From a virus: a stretch of 47,933 nt of DNA. The notes under the pieces are model-generated. The model saw only the letters and a list, made by a program, of their open reading frames with translations, ran no database searches and was not told the DNA's origin. The stretch's first letter is position 1. Each line of letters begins with the position of its first letter. The stretch spans positions 1 through 47,933 of the IMG/VR virus record IMGVR_UViG_3300035211_000061; one strand, given 5' to 3'. This document shows positions 7,399-15,549 of the stretch, one piece after another. The translations under genes and the position numbers were made by a program.

Positions 7399-9065
7399 GT
7401 TGGCCGTTCAATACAGCGCGACTCGTTGAAGAAGAGACGCCGTGGGTGTGGCCGGAGCAACCGGAAACGGCACAGGTTGAGCAGCCAGTCAAGCCGCAAG
7501 CCGCAACAACGTTTTCGAATCCGTCGACCGGTTGGAATGGTGAGCACTTCCCCGGGGTGCTCGGTCAAATCGACGAAATCGCCGGATTGGACTATTGGGC
7601 ACTTCGGGCCAGAAGCGGAACCCTATTCCGAACCAACTCCTATGCCATTGGAATTGTAAATCGCCTCGTCACCAATGTGATCAACACTGGATTGGAGCCC
7701 GAGTTCTCTCCGGAGGAAGGCGTACTCGGCGTCGAAGAGGACTCGCTCAAGGATTGGGCGGACGATAAAGAGAACCGGTATCGGATCTACGCTCGATGCA
7801 AAGACATCATCGACACCAAGGGGTACCGAGTAGACGGTGAGATACAGGCGCAGATCTACAAAGAGGCGTTCATTGATGGTGATTGCCTGGTGACGTGTCC
7901 AATCCACAAGGCAACTGAACTACCTCAGACGAGATTTTTCAGCGGCAACCGAATACAGACACCTCCGCTCCGAGATCTCGATGAGAATATCATCGACGGC
8001 GTCCATATCGACGAGAATGGAAAGCACCTTGGGTATTGGGTGAGAGACGATTCGAAGGGTCCATTTTTCCATGGAGAGTACACCTATGTCCCTGCATATG
8101 GACAGAGGAGCGGTCGTCGTACCGCATGGCTCGTGTACGGGCCGAATAAGCGCGAAGACGATGTAAGGGGCATGCCTGGCCTCGGCATCGCCATACAGCC
8201 ACTCAAGGCCATCAACGACTATCGCGGCGCCGCCCAACTCAAGGCGAGCATCAACTCCATGATCGTCGGCTTCATCAAGCGACAACAGGAGACCGGTAAA
8301 ATGCCCGCCCTGTCCAATGCCGCTGTGCGCGCCGGCACGGTCAGTGATGTCCAAGAAAACCGTCCAGTTGGTACGCGCAATATTCTTCCCGGTGTTTATT
8401 TCGAGTACCTGAATGCCGGAGAGGAGCCGGTTCCGTATTCGTACCACGGTACCGATGTGAATTTCGCATCGTTCGAGGCGGCGATTCTGGCGGGTCTTGC
8501 GTGGGCGATGGAGATACCAGCAGAGATCCTTCTTCTGTCGTTCAAAAACAACTACTCCGCATCTCAGGCAGTAATTCGTGAATTCTGGATGTTTCTCGTG
8601 AAGGAGCGATCTCGTTTCGCTTCTCAGCACTGCCAAAATCTGCTTGAGGAGTGGTTTATATCGGAAATTCGTCTCGGAAAAATAGAGGCAGATGGATTCC
8701 TCGAAGCGCTCATAGACCCAACCAAATACGACATCAAACAGGCGTGGCTCACTGTCGATTGGCTCGGTGCAATCAAGCCGAGTGTCGACATCATGAAAGA
8801 GGTCAACGCCCACAAGGGCCTCGTCTCCGAGGGTTGGGAAACAAACACGCAAGCGACGAAGATCCTCACAGGTGGAAAGTGGGACAAAAATATCCGAAAA
8901 GTCGCACGTGAAAACGATCTGAAGGCAGCGGCGATGGAGCCCATATTGAGACTGCAAAGAGAGTACGGATCTGAAAACGTGACAAATGCAATGCGCGTCC
9001 TCGGCATAGGCGGACCGGATTTTTCCGACATCGTCGACGATGAGAACGATGGAGCTGCAGCATGA
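7395..9065 (+). CDS. Portal protein, lambda family
   Basis: A 556-aa protein forming the dodecameric ring through which DNA enters and leaves the head. The start chosen is ATG 7395, overlapping the previous stop (ATGA). Recognisable lambda-portal segments include the N-terminal RARSGTLFRTNSYAIGIVNR, the KAINDYRGAAQLKASINSM stretch, and the LAWAMEIPAEILLLSFKNNY segment that pairs with the ASQAVIREFWMF helix. Lambda gpB is 533 aa, so the length fits. The 3' end overlaps the protease gene by four bases. Confidence 0.93.
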   Translation: MSWPFNTARLVEEETPWVWPEQPETAQVEQPVKPQAATTFSNPSTGWNGEHFPGVLGQIDEIAGLDYWALRARSGTLFRTNSYAIGIVNRLVTNVINTGLEPEFSPEEGVLGVEEDSLKDWADDKENRYRIYARCKDIIDTKGYRVDGEIQAQIYKEAFIDGDCLVTCPIHKATELPQTRFFSGNRIQTPPLRDLDENIIDGVHIDENGKHLGYWVRDDSKGPFFHGEYTYVPAYGQRSGRRTAWLVYGPNKREDDVRGMPGLGIAIQPLKAINDYRGAAQLKASINSMIVGFIKRQQETGKMPALSNAAVRAGTVSDVQENRPVGTRNILPGVYFEYLNAGEEPVPYSYHGTDVNFASFEAAILAGLAWAMEIPAEILLLSFKNNYSASQAVIREFWMFLVKERSRFASQHCQNLLEEWFISEIRLGKIEADGFLEALIDPTKYDIKQAWLTVDWLGAIKPSVDIMKEVNAHKGLVSEGWETNTQATKILTGGKWDKNIRKVARENDLKAAAMEPILRLQREYGSENVTNAMRVLGIGGPDFSDIVDDENDGAAA

Positions 9066-10183
9066 AACTATTGATGCTCGAATACGAAATTGAACGCCTT
9101 GCAATGCTATTTGGATCGGTCGTCGGAATGGCGCAGCCTGAGGCAAAGGATCGCAAGCGAAATACGGTAAAGGTTCGAGATGGTGTCGCTACGATCCGAA
9201 TTGCCGGTCCGCTGTATCCGAAGCGCGATGCATGGCTTGATTATTGGGGAGAGGACTACACCGTCTACTCTGAGATCATATCTGACATAGACACGGCGAA
9301 GAGGAAAGGTGCAAAGCAGATCGATTTCGAAATCGATAGCCCTGGCGGATACGTTGACGGTCTTTACGAAGCGATGAATTCGATCTCCAACGCCGGTATC
9401 CCGACTCGGACGATTGCCGGTGACGTTCTCGCCAGCGCGGCATACATGCTCGCGTCACAGACGAATGAGATTGTCGCAAAAAATGAAGTGTCAGCAGTTG
9501 GAAGCATCGGAATTGCCACGACGATGTACACGTCTGACCGTATTGTCGATATAACAAATTCAGATAGCCCAAAGAAGCGACCGGATGTGAGCACTGAAGA
9601 GGGAAAGAAAGTTGTCGAGGCGGAGCTCGATGATTTTTACGAAGTGTTTGCCGAAATGATCTCGACGGGTCGCGGAATATCGGTTGATAAAGTGAAGAAA
9701 AATTATGGCCAAGGGGCGGTAATGACCGCGCGTACGGCCCTTTCCAAAGGCATGATCGATGGAATCATGCAATCAAAGCAGTCGACAGAATCGACTGCCA
9801 AAACAGGAGTAGACATGGATCCTAAGACTCTGAAAGAGGAACACCGATCTACCTATGACGCCATTTACAACGCCGGGAAAGAGGCTGGGAAAGAGGAGAT
9901 GAAAGCTTTGAATCTTGACCGCCTCGGGGCCTACCATGAAATGGCGAAGGGTAGCGGCGATTTCGAAGGTGCCTTCGAGGCGGCTTTGAAGCTCGAGCCG
10001 ATCTCAGAAACAGTCCAGCAGCGGCACAACATGGCGGCCCAGAACCGTCACCACCGCGCCGCGAGACTGGACGACAACCCGCCCAATATCGGCCAAGGCA
10101 AAAGCGATCAGGTCGACCCCAAAGCCGAGACGAAAAAGGGCATGGAAGCCGCCGTTAAAGGCTTGGTTTGGGAGGTGCTGTAA
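9062..10183 (+). CDS. Head maturation protease, peptidase S49 family
   Basis: A 373-aa protein of the SppA/ClpP-like fold, equivalent to lambda gpC. The SPGG oxyanion motif is at residues 93-96, the catalytic serine is S125 in DVLASAAYML, and the likely catalytic lysine is K171 or K172. The last third (from about residue 252) is a charged helical scaffold segment with its own strong start (see nested gene). It would cleave scaffold and portal inside the prohead. Overlaps: ATGA with portal, TAATG with the decoration gene. Confidence 0.93.
   Translation: MKLLMLEYEIERLAMLFGSVVGMAQPEAKDRKRNTVKVRDGVATIRIAGPLYPKRDAWLDYWGEDYTVYSEIISDIDTAKRKGAKQIDFEIDSPGGYVDGLYEAMNSISNAGIPTRTIAGDVLASAAYMLASQTNEIVAKNEVSAVGSIGIATTMYTSDRIVDITNSDSPKKRPDVSTEEGKKVVEAELDDFYEVFAEMISTGRGISVDKVKKNYGQGAVMTARTALSKGMIDGIMQSKQSTESTAKTGVDMDPKTLKEEHRSTYDAIYNAGKEAGKEEMKALNLDRLGAYHEMAKGSGDFEGAFEAALKLEPISETVQQRHNMAAQNRHHRAARLDDNPPNIGQGKSDQVDPKAETKKGMEAAVKGLVWEVL
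9815..10183 (+). CDS. Nested capsid scaffold, Nu3-like
   Basis: Inside the protease gene and in the same frame, AGGAG (9805-9809) lies five bases before ATG 9815. This would give a separate 122-aa protein identical to the protease C-terminus: charged and helical, with ALNLDRLGAYHEMAKGSGDF and a basic tail. Lambda makes its scaffold Nu3 in exactly this way from gene C. The internal start is seen directly; use as scaffold follows from the family. Confidence 0.75.
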   Translation: MDPKTLKEEHRSTYDAIYNAGKEAGKEEMKALNLDRLGAYHEMAKGSGDFEGAFEAALKLEPISETVQQRHNMAAQNRHHRAARLDDNPPNIGQGKSDQVDPKAETKKGMEAAVKGLVWEVL

Positions 10184-10584
10184 TGAGTGCTCTCACGATC
10201 ACAAATCACGATCTCAATGACGGCATCATCGCCGCGGGTGAATTCGAGGACCAGCTGTTAACCAGCGCAGGCGCAGCGACGTATCTGGACAACACCCTCG
10301 TTGCCCTCGACACGTCGACCCTCAAAATGGTCCCGTATGTAAAGGGCGGTTCGACGAACGGAAACGGTGTCGTTTACGGGATGATCACGAAAGGGCTCGT
10401 CGCGGCAGGTGCAGGTGATAGCCCTGTTCGAGTGATGACCGGCGGGCGTGTGCTGAAGGACAAAACGGTCATCTACGCCGACGGAGATGCCAGCAACATC
10501 GACAATGCAGTCAAAATCCTTTGCCTCGACAAAGGGTTGACGCTCGTCGACTCAACCAATCTGCACGTTGCGGATAACTCGTAA
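10183..10584 (+). CDS. Head decoration protein, lambda gpD-like
   Basis: A 133-aa protein starting at ATG 10183 (TAATG overlap with the protease stop; GGAGG at 10171). It carries the gpD pattern of a small beta protein: VALDTSTLKMVPYVKGG, a VVYGMITKGLVAAG segment, and a DNAVKILCLDKGLTLV C-terminus. It trimerises on the outside of expanded capsids and stabilises them. The order protease-D-E is the lambda order. Confidence 0.88.
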   Translation: MSALTITNHDLNDGIIAAGEFEDQLLTSAGAATYLDNTLVALDTSTLKMVPYVKGGSTNGNGVVYGMITKGLVAAGAGDSPVRVMTGGRVLKDKTVIYADGDASNIDNAVKILCLDKGLTLVDSTNLHVADNS

Positions 10585-10595
10585 GGAGGCACGAG

Positions 10596-11690
10596 ATGAC
10601 TGACACTGTTAGAACCCTTGCGCCGTACATGAACAGCGCTCCCGCGCCCGGTTTTCTGTCCGGGATGTTCGCCGTCACGGACATGAGCTACATGAATTCC
10701 GAGAAGGTTCGGTGGGACGTCCAGCGCGACGACGAAGACGTAGCTTTCCCGCTCCCCGCACCGGATACCGGCTCATATCACAACCGTGATGATGAGTTCG
10801 ACGACAAAAAGGTTACTCCGCCGCCATACGGTGAGAAATTCACGATCTCCGCGTCATCCCTCGGGAAGGAACGGACGCTCGGACGAACAGAGTACGAAGA
10901 CCCGGGATTCATTCGCGAGGCGAATGAGCGGGCGGCCTACATGACCGGACGGCTCATGCGCAAACTTCGCCGAGGTATGGAGCTGCAGGCGAGCCAGGTG
11001 TTGACGCTCGTCGACGGCATCAACCTGGTGAACTCATCAAACGTATCCGTCTATACGCTGGACTATGCCGCCAAGGCGACGCATTTCCCCAATGCGGGCA
11101 CGGCATGGAGCTCCGCGACGTTCGCTCAGATGATCACCGATCTCCAATCCCTGGCAGACGTGATCAGAAACGACGGTCTCTCTGATCCGCGTCGGATCAT
11201 CATGGGAACCCAGTCGTTCGAGCTGTTCGCGGCGGCCGCAGAGGCGAGCACGGCGAAGCGTTTCGACAATCGCCGTTCCGACCGCGGCGAGCTGTTTCCG
11301 TTGACCAACCCCGGCACCGGTGGCGGTCAGTACAGGGGAACCATTGACCTTGGAAACTTCAAGCTCGACATCTGGACCTATGGCGCTCGCTACAAGCACC
11401 CGTACAGCGGAACGAAAACCCTGTACATCCCGAACGACAAGGTGATCATGCTGTCGGACAACATGGCATTCGAGACCGTCTTCGGTCGAATTTTCCTGTT
11501 TGACAATGGTCTCCCCCGTCCGCTCCCGCAGCTCAGGGCGAGGGCTCGAATGGTCGAACAGGGAATGGACATCTTTTACAACAACTGGACGGAGCTCAAC
11601 GGGTCCGGCGTGACGGTTGAGCTGTTGTCTCGTCCGCTGTGCATTCCGAAGGGGATCGATACGTTCGGCACCTTGGACACGGGGATCTGA
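10596..11690 (+). CDS. Major capsid protein, lambda gpE family
   Basis: A 364-aa HK97-fold shell protein. Family features include VRWDVQRDDEDVAFPLPAP near the N-terminus, the VTPPPYGEKFTISASSL segment, and the helix REANERAAYMTGRLMRKLRR. RBS GGAGGCACGAG precedes ATG 10596. Length is close to lambda gpE (341 aa). It is the main virion protein and should be the dominant band in purified particles. Confidence 0.94.
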   Translation: MTDTVRTLAPYMNSAPAPGFLSGMFAVTDMSYMNSEKVRWDVQRDDEDVAFPLPAPDTGSYHNRDDEFDDKKVTPPPYGEKFTISASSLGKERTLGRTEYEDPGFIREANERAAYMTGRLMRKLRRGMELQASQVLTLVDGINLVNSSNVSVYTLDYAAKATHFPNAGTAWSSATFAQMITDLQSLADVIRNDGLSDPRRIIMGTQSFELFAAAAEASTAKRFDNRRSDRGELFPLTNPGTGGGQYRGTIDLGNFKLDIWTYGARYKHPYSGTKTLYIPNDKVIMLSDNMAFETVFGRIFLFDNGLPRPLPQLRARARMVEQGMDIFYNNWTELNGSGVTVELLSRPLCIPKGIDTFGTLDTGI

Positions 11691-11692
11691 TC

Positions 11693-11905
11693 ATGAGCAA
11701 AGACAAAACCAAGGCGAATCAGCCCGATGAAAGCAAGGCGAAACCCAAGGTATATGTCGTCTCAAAGCGGAGATCTGTCACGAGCAAACGAGGGATTCTC
11801 GGCGAGGGAGAGACGGTTTTTCCGTCCGACTTGCACGGTGGACAGGAGGCCTTCGACGATTTCGTATCCAAAGGGATTTTCGTCGAGAAGATCGCAAAGG
11901 GATAA
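11693..11905 (+). CDS. Small basic head protein, unknown
   Basis: A 70-aa protein with a Lys-rich N-terminal tail, then a compact domain (YVVSKRRSVTSKRGILGEGE). It begins three bases after the capsid stop. Lambda has the small accessory gene FI here, but I see no sequence match. Probably a head accessory or head-tail connector. Confidence 0.65.
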   Translation: MSKDKTKANQPDESKAKPKVYVVSKRRSVTSKRGILGEGETVFPSDLHGGQEAFDDFVSKGIFVEKIAKG

Positions 11906-11911
11906 ACGTGC

Positions 11912-12289
11912 TTGTCAATCCGTGACGCAGCGCATCTCGTTTTAGGCGAGATCATGAATGACGATGAAATCGGCGGGGATCCGTGCACCATCACGAGCCC
12001 CGTCGGTTTCACCCTTCCATTCCGTGCGTTCGACACAGACATTCATCTATCGATTGACCCTGGGACAAATCAACAGGTAACCGGTCGTCAATCTTCTGTT
12101 GCGGTGATGATCTCTGCGCTGATGGCGGTTGGATTCGAGAGCATCTGCGGAATACCGGATCGTACTTCTCGGCCATGGGTTGTAACCATTGCGGATGTCA
12201 ACGGTATCGAGAGGACATTCAAGGTCGCGTCAACGGCCCCGGATTACGCTGCAGGTATGATGATCCTATTTCTTGAGGCCTACCAATGA
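11912..12289 (+). CDS. Head-tail connector or completion protein
   Basis: A 125-aa protein from TTG 11912; a nearby GTG is out of frame. A beta-rich core with HLSIDPGTNQQVTGRQSSVA resembles small head-completion/connector proteins that precede tail genes in related phages. It overlaps the next gene by four bases (ATGA). Assignment is by position and pattern only. Confidence 0.6.
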   Translation: MSIRDAAHLVLGEIMNDDEIGGDPCTITSPVGFTLPFRAFDTDIHLSIDPGTNQQVTGRQSSVAVMISALMAVGFESICGIPDRTSRPWVVTIADVNGIERTFKVASTAPDYAAGMMILFLEAYQ

Positions 12290-12945
12290 CTATCCCCCTG
12301 ATCAACAAAACAGACAATTTCGAGATCATCCGGGATAAGATCGCCGAAATCCTCGCGGTAGAAACCGTCCACCAGCAAGCCATGGCCACCGCGGACGGAT
12401 ACGATCCTGAAGACTGGCGGTTTCTCGTCTATGCCGAGCGAGCCAATCCATGGGAGTTGTTTCGCGACGGCGCCAACACGACACCGATTGTCAATGTCTG
12501 CCACGACGATAGCCCGGTAGACTTGCGAGCGTCGAATTTGCATACGCGACAGCGCCACCGCAGCCGATACAACATCGACTGCTATGCATACTCGCCATCC
12601 GTTGAGACGACAGGAGGTCACGTCCCTGGTGATGAATCGTCGGCAAAACTCGTCCAGGGGATCGGAAGAATGATCCGCAACGTCATCATGCATGACGACA
12701 ACAGGCAACTCGAGTTGCCGACCATCGTGCAGAAGCGGCACGTTTCAACCATGATGACGTTCCAACCACGAGTTGGAAATCAACCGGTTCAGCACGTCAT
12801 GGGGTTTCGGGTGGACGTCGAAGTCGAGCACAACGAGACGACGGATCAGTTTGACCCGCCAACTCTTGAGGTAATCAACATTCAACTTTTCCACGAGCCC
12901 GACGGGCAGATCATCGCCGAGCTCGAATACAACAGTGAGGTATAA
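12286..12945 (+). CDS. Tail terminator-like protein (putative)
   Basis: A 219-aa protein directly before the sheath gene, where contractile-tailed phages encode tail completion/terminator proteins. Features include an N-terminal helix (FEIIRDKIAEILAVE), a central beta region with many His/Arg residues, and a long C-terminal beta hairpin region. It starts four bases before the previous stop. Family not recognised; role inferred from synteny. Confidence 0.6.
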   Translation: MTIPLINKTDNFEIIRDKIAEILAVETVHQQAMATADGYDPEDWRFLVYAERANPWELFRDGANTTPIVNVCHDDSPVDLRASNLHTRQRHRSRYNIDCYAYSPSVETTGGHVPGDESSAKLVQGIGRMIRNVIMHDDNRQLELPTIVQKRHVSTMMTFQPRVGNQPVQHVMGFRVDVEVEHNETTDQFDPPTLEVINIQLFHEPDGQIIAELEYNSEV

Positions 12946-12947
12946 AC

Positions 12948-14435
12948 ATGCCTGTAACCTACGCATATCCCGCATCGCAACGCGCCCGCGGGACTGCCAT
13001 CAGGACGGTGTACGAGAACCTCGGTGCGTCTGGGTCGAGATACCGGCCGGTTAGGATTCTGGTATTTGGGCTCGGCGGCGCATCGTCCACCTATTCGACG
13101 ACGAAACGCCAGGTCTATTCTGCGGCCGAGGTCGGTACGCTCTATGGTTTCGACTCCCAACTCTATCCGGCGATGGAGTCGTTGCTTCCGAGAAACGGTG
13201 ACGGCGTCGGAAACATCCCGGTGATCGTGCATCCGTTGGCGCAACCGACGTCCGGAGGAGTCGCCGCGGCCGGTTCGATTACCCCTTCCGGAACACAGAC
13301 GGTTCAGCAGTCGTACTGGATCAAGATCAGCAATCGGTTGTCGCTCGAAATCGTCATGGCCGTTGGGGATACCGTGGCAGATTTTATCACGGCCGGAATC
13401 GCAGCGATCAACGGCGTGCTCGGCATGCCGGGAACCGCATCCAACGGAACGACAACGCTCGATTTCGAAGTCGGATGGGAGGGGGCGAGTGGAAACGACG
13501 TGCACATCGAGGTGGTATCACCCGATGATGCGGACATGTCTTTCGCGATCACCCAGCCAACCGGCGGCGCCGGAACGGTATCGATCACGGATGCACTGGA
13601 CCAGATCGGAAACAGTTGGGACAGCCACGTGTTGAACTGTCTCGAGTACAGTAACACGACGTTGCTCAGCGAGTACTCGACCTATGGCGAGGGACGGCGC
13701 CAACCGACGGTACACAAGCCGCTGTTGGTATTCAGCGGGTCAAACGCGAGCCTCGCAACAGTGACGGCGATCACGGACGCTCGGCCGACCGACAGGACGA
13801 ACGTCATTCTCACCGAGCCAGGTTCCAACGACCTTCCATGCGTAATCGCCGCAGACCAGCTCAGGCGCATCGCCAAGCGCGCCAATGAGAATCCGGCCTA
13901 CGATTACTGCATGATGGATTGCCCGCGGCTGACGCCCGGACCTGATAGCTCTCAGTGGGACGACGATCAGAGGCAGTCGGCATATCTCGCGGGGTGCTCG
14001 TCGACCGTCGTCGTTGATGGCGTGGTCTATATCAGCGATGTGGTGACGATGTACCATCCGACCGGCGAGGACCCGCCTGCCTACAACAAGGCGGTCAACA
14101 ACGAGAAGATTGCAACCGTGATCTACAACATCGACCGTGAGTTCGGCGGCAATCGATGGTCAGGGCGTCCACTGGTGCCCGATGGGCAGGTCGTGACGAA
14201 TCCCGAGGCACGCAAGCCCAAGGCCGCGAAGGCTGCGGTAGACGGCATCCTGGAAGCGCTCGCGAAGGACGCGATCATCTCAGATCTCGATTTCGCAATC
14301 GAGAACAGTTCGGCATCAATCGGGACGACCAACCCGGATAGGCTCGACGTCAAGGTTGTGTTCAAGGTTTCCGGCAATGCGAATGTCATCTCAATCGATT
14401 TGGCGTTCTCTCACTATTTTGAGGTGGCAGCATGA
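12948..14435 (+). CDS. Tail sheath protein, Mu gpL-like
   Basis: A 495-aa contractile sheath subunit. Typical features: N-terminal GTAIRTVYENLGASGSRYRP, the ASTYSTTKRQVYSAAEV insertion motif, and a conserved C-terminal half with the sheath core (NNEKIATVIYNIDREFGGNRW and VVTNPEARKPKAAKAAVDGIL). Length equals Mu gpL (495 aa). It ends in a four-base overlap with the tube gene. This gene fixes the morphology as myovirus. Confidence 0.93.
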   Translation: MPVTYAYPASQRARGTAIRTVYENLGASGSRYRPVRILVFGLGGASSTYSTTKRQVYSAAEVGTLYGFDSQLYPAMESLLPRNGDGVGNIPVIVHPLAQPTSGGVAAAGSITPSGTQTVQQSYWIKISNRLSLEIVMAVGDTVADFITAGIAAINGVLGMPGTASNGTTTLDFEVGWEGASGNDVHIEVVSPDDADMSFAITQPTGGAGTVSITDALDQIGNSWDSHVLNCLEYSNTTLLSEYSTYGEGRRQPTVHKPLLVFSGSNASLATVTAITDARPTDRTNVILTEPGSNDLPCVIAADQLRRIAKRANENPAYDYCMMDCPRLTPGPDSSQWDDDQRQSAYLAGCSSTVVVDGVVYISDVVTMYHPTGEDPPAYNKAVNNEKIATVIYNIDREFGGNRWSGRPLVPDGQVVTNPEARKPKAAKAAVDGILEALAKDAIISDLDFAIENSSASIGTTNPDRLDVKVVFKVSGNANVISIDLAFSHYFEVAA

Positions 14436-14815
14436 GCGCCTTTGGAGGACCCCCTGTTGCAATCAGTCTTGACGGTCCCGATTTCACTTGCACCGGTGAA
14501 AGCAGCCCGGACTACGACTATGGCGAGGTGGAAAACGAGGTGATGCCGAACGGCGACGGAGAAACCGCCAGGCTCATCCAGAAGCGTGTCCCGTGGTTCA
14601 TCAACAATTGTGAGATCGAAATCGATATGGACAACAACGACATGGAACGAATCCATGTCGTCAAGAAAAAGGGGTTTATCGACATCACGCTCACGCTCGC
14701 CGGCGGCGAGGTCATCGGCGGACGAGGGGCAATCGTCGGAACCGTGAGCCACGACGTCGCCAACGCGAAAGCAACGCTGAACATTGCGGGAGCAGGTAAG
14801 CTCAAGAAACAGTAG
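14432..14815 (+). CDS. Tail tube protein, Mu gpM-like
   Basis: A 127-aa protein forming the rigid inner tube. The N-terminal INTRIN-type region is short here (AISLDGPDFTCTGESSPDYDYG); it is followed by NGDGETARLIQKRVPWF and a C-terminal TLTLAGGEVIGGRGAIVG strand pair, as in Mu-type tubes. It is coupled to the sheath gene. The stop is TAG; the downstream 99 bases stay open in the same frame and contain a 25-nt copy of part of the gpN-like gene. Confidence 0.85.
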   Translation: MSAFGGPPVAISLDGPDFTCTGESSPDYDYGEVENEVMPNGDGETARLIQKRVPWFINNCEIEIDMDNNDMERIHVVKKKGFIDITLTLAGGEVIGGRGAIVGTVSHDVANAKATLNIAGAGKLKKQ

Positions 14816-14816
14816 A

Positions 14817-14841
14817 TTGAGAACCTGGAAACCGCTTACAT
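14817..14841 (+). repeat. 25-nt repeat, copy 1 (intergenic)
   Basis: This 25-base sequence, just after the tube stop codon, is repeated exactly at 18105-18129 inside the gpN-like gene. Similarity continues weakly for about 15 more bases. In both places the frame gives the peptide ENLETAYI. Confidence 0.9.
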
Positions 14842-14918
14842 TGAAAGGATCGAATATGTCCCGGCCGGCGCTTATTCCTTTCACGCTATAGGCCGGGGCG
14901 CTTTGAAAGGAAACTGAC

Positions 14919-15323
14919 ATGGAAGAAAAAGTCTGTTTGGAAATCGCAGAACAGGATTTTCAGCGAATGGTTGTTGCTGCAGACGTTGACGTCGAAGGCA
15001 TGAGCGATATTGAACGAGCTGATTTTGAGGACACAAAGCGGAAGTTTGTGCGATTGATTCAACGCGGCAAGATGGTAGTCGGCGACGACGGTCTCCCCAC
15101 GCTCATCACCGGAACCGAAAGCGTTCCTGAGTTGAAATTCAAGACGCCGTATTCAGACACGGTGATCGCCCAAGGCGACATCCCAGGTGATAACAATGCC
15201 GCTCAGGGGAGAGCGATGATTTCAGTAGCAACCGGTGTCCCGCGTGCGCTGATAAGCACCGGTGTGAAAGGGAGGGATTTTCTTTTAGCCCAGAGAATTA
15301 TCAATTTTTTTCTGGTCGACTAG
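14919..15323 (+). CDS. Tail assembly chaperone, short form
   Basis: A 134-aa protein between tube and tape measure, the constant site of the tail assembly chaperone pair. It has an acidic N-terminus and the NNAAQGRAMISVATGVPRALI segment. RBS GAAAGGAAACTGAC precedes ATG 14919. A T7 run near the 3' end (15305-15311) lets ribosomes slip back two bases into the extended form. It would coat the tape measure during tube polymerisation. Confidence 0.75.
   Translation: MEEKVCLEIAEQDFQRMVVAADVDVEGMSDIERADFEDTKRKFVRLIQRGKMVVGDDGLPTLITGTESVPELKFKTPYSDTVIAQGDIPGDNNAAQGRAMISVATGVPRALISTGVKGRDFLLAQRIINFFLVD
15305..15312 (+). promoter_or_regulatory. Programmed -2 frameshift site (T7 run)
   Basis: The zero-frame codons AAT TTT TTT CTG lie 9 bases before the chaperone stop. 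Moving back two bases on the T7 run keeps Phe on TTT and opens a frame that continues to 15549. Mu is known to use a -2 shift at the same locus. A +1 shift would reach the same frame and cannot be excluded. Confidence 0.65.
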
Positions 15324-15549
15324 CATCAAGGAGCCGAAGCTTGTTAGAAAGGGTGAAAATGTGCTTCTTGGCCATGACCGTTATGGTCGTCCGCGCCATA
15401 CGCGAAGCCAGGTATGCGAGGAGATGTACCTCAACATCTGCATGCACTACAAAAACCTCCCTGACCATCGAACCCTTACGGCGTCCAGAATCGCGTTCTT
15501 TTACGAAGGCATCCGTAGGATGCTGTTGGATATGACGAAACCGAAATAA
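15310..15549 (+). CDS. Tail assembly chaperone, frameshift extension
   Basis: This frame is open from 15289 to 15549 and has no good start of its own before GTG 15361. The residues before that GTG (SIKEPKLVRKGENV) already look coding, with GHDRYGRPRHTRSQVCEEM after them. Joined to the upstream gene by a -2 shift, it gives a fusion of about 210 aa. Its stop overlaps the tape measure ATG. The fusion would recruit tube subunits to the tape measure. Confidence 0.65.
   Translation, partial: FWSTSIKEPKLVRKGENVLLGHDRYGRPRHTRSQVCEEMYLNICMHYKNLPDHRTLTASRIAFFYEGIRRMLLDMTKPK

Noticed and set aside
7920-9146. A 408-codon open frame on the minus strand
   Set aside because: It lies wholly opposite the portal gene, has no ribosome binding site, and its Cys/Arg-rich sequence is typical of a shadow frame.
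14858-14893. An 11-codon open frame after the 25-nt repeat
   Set aside because: Too short and without protein character; listed only as part of the repeat observation.
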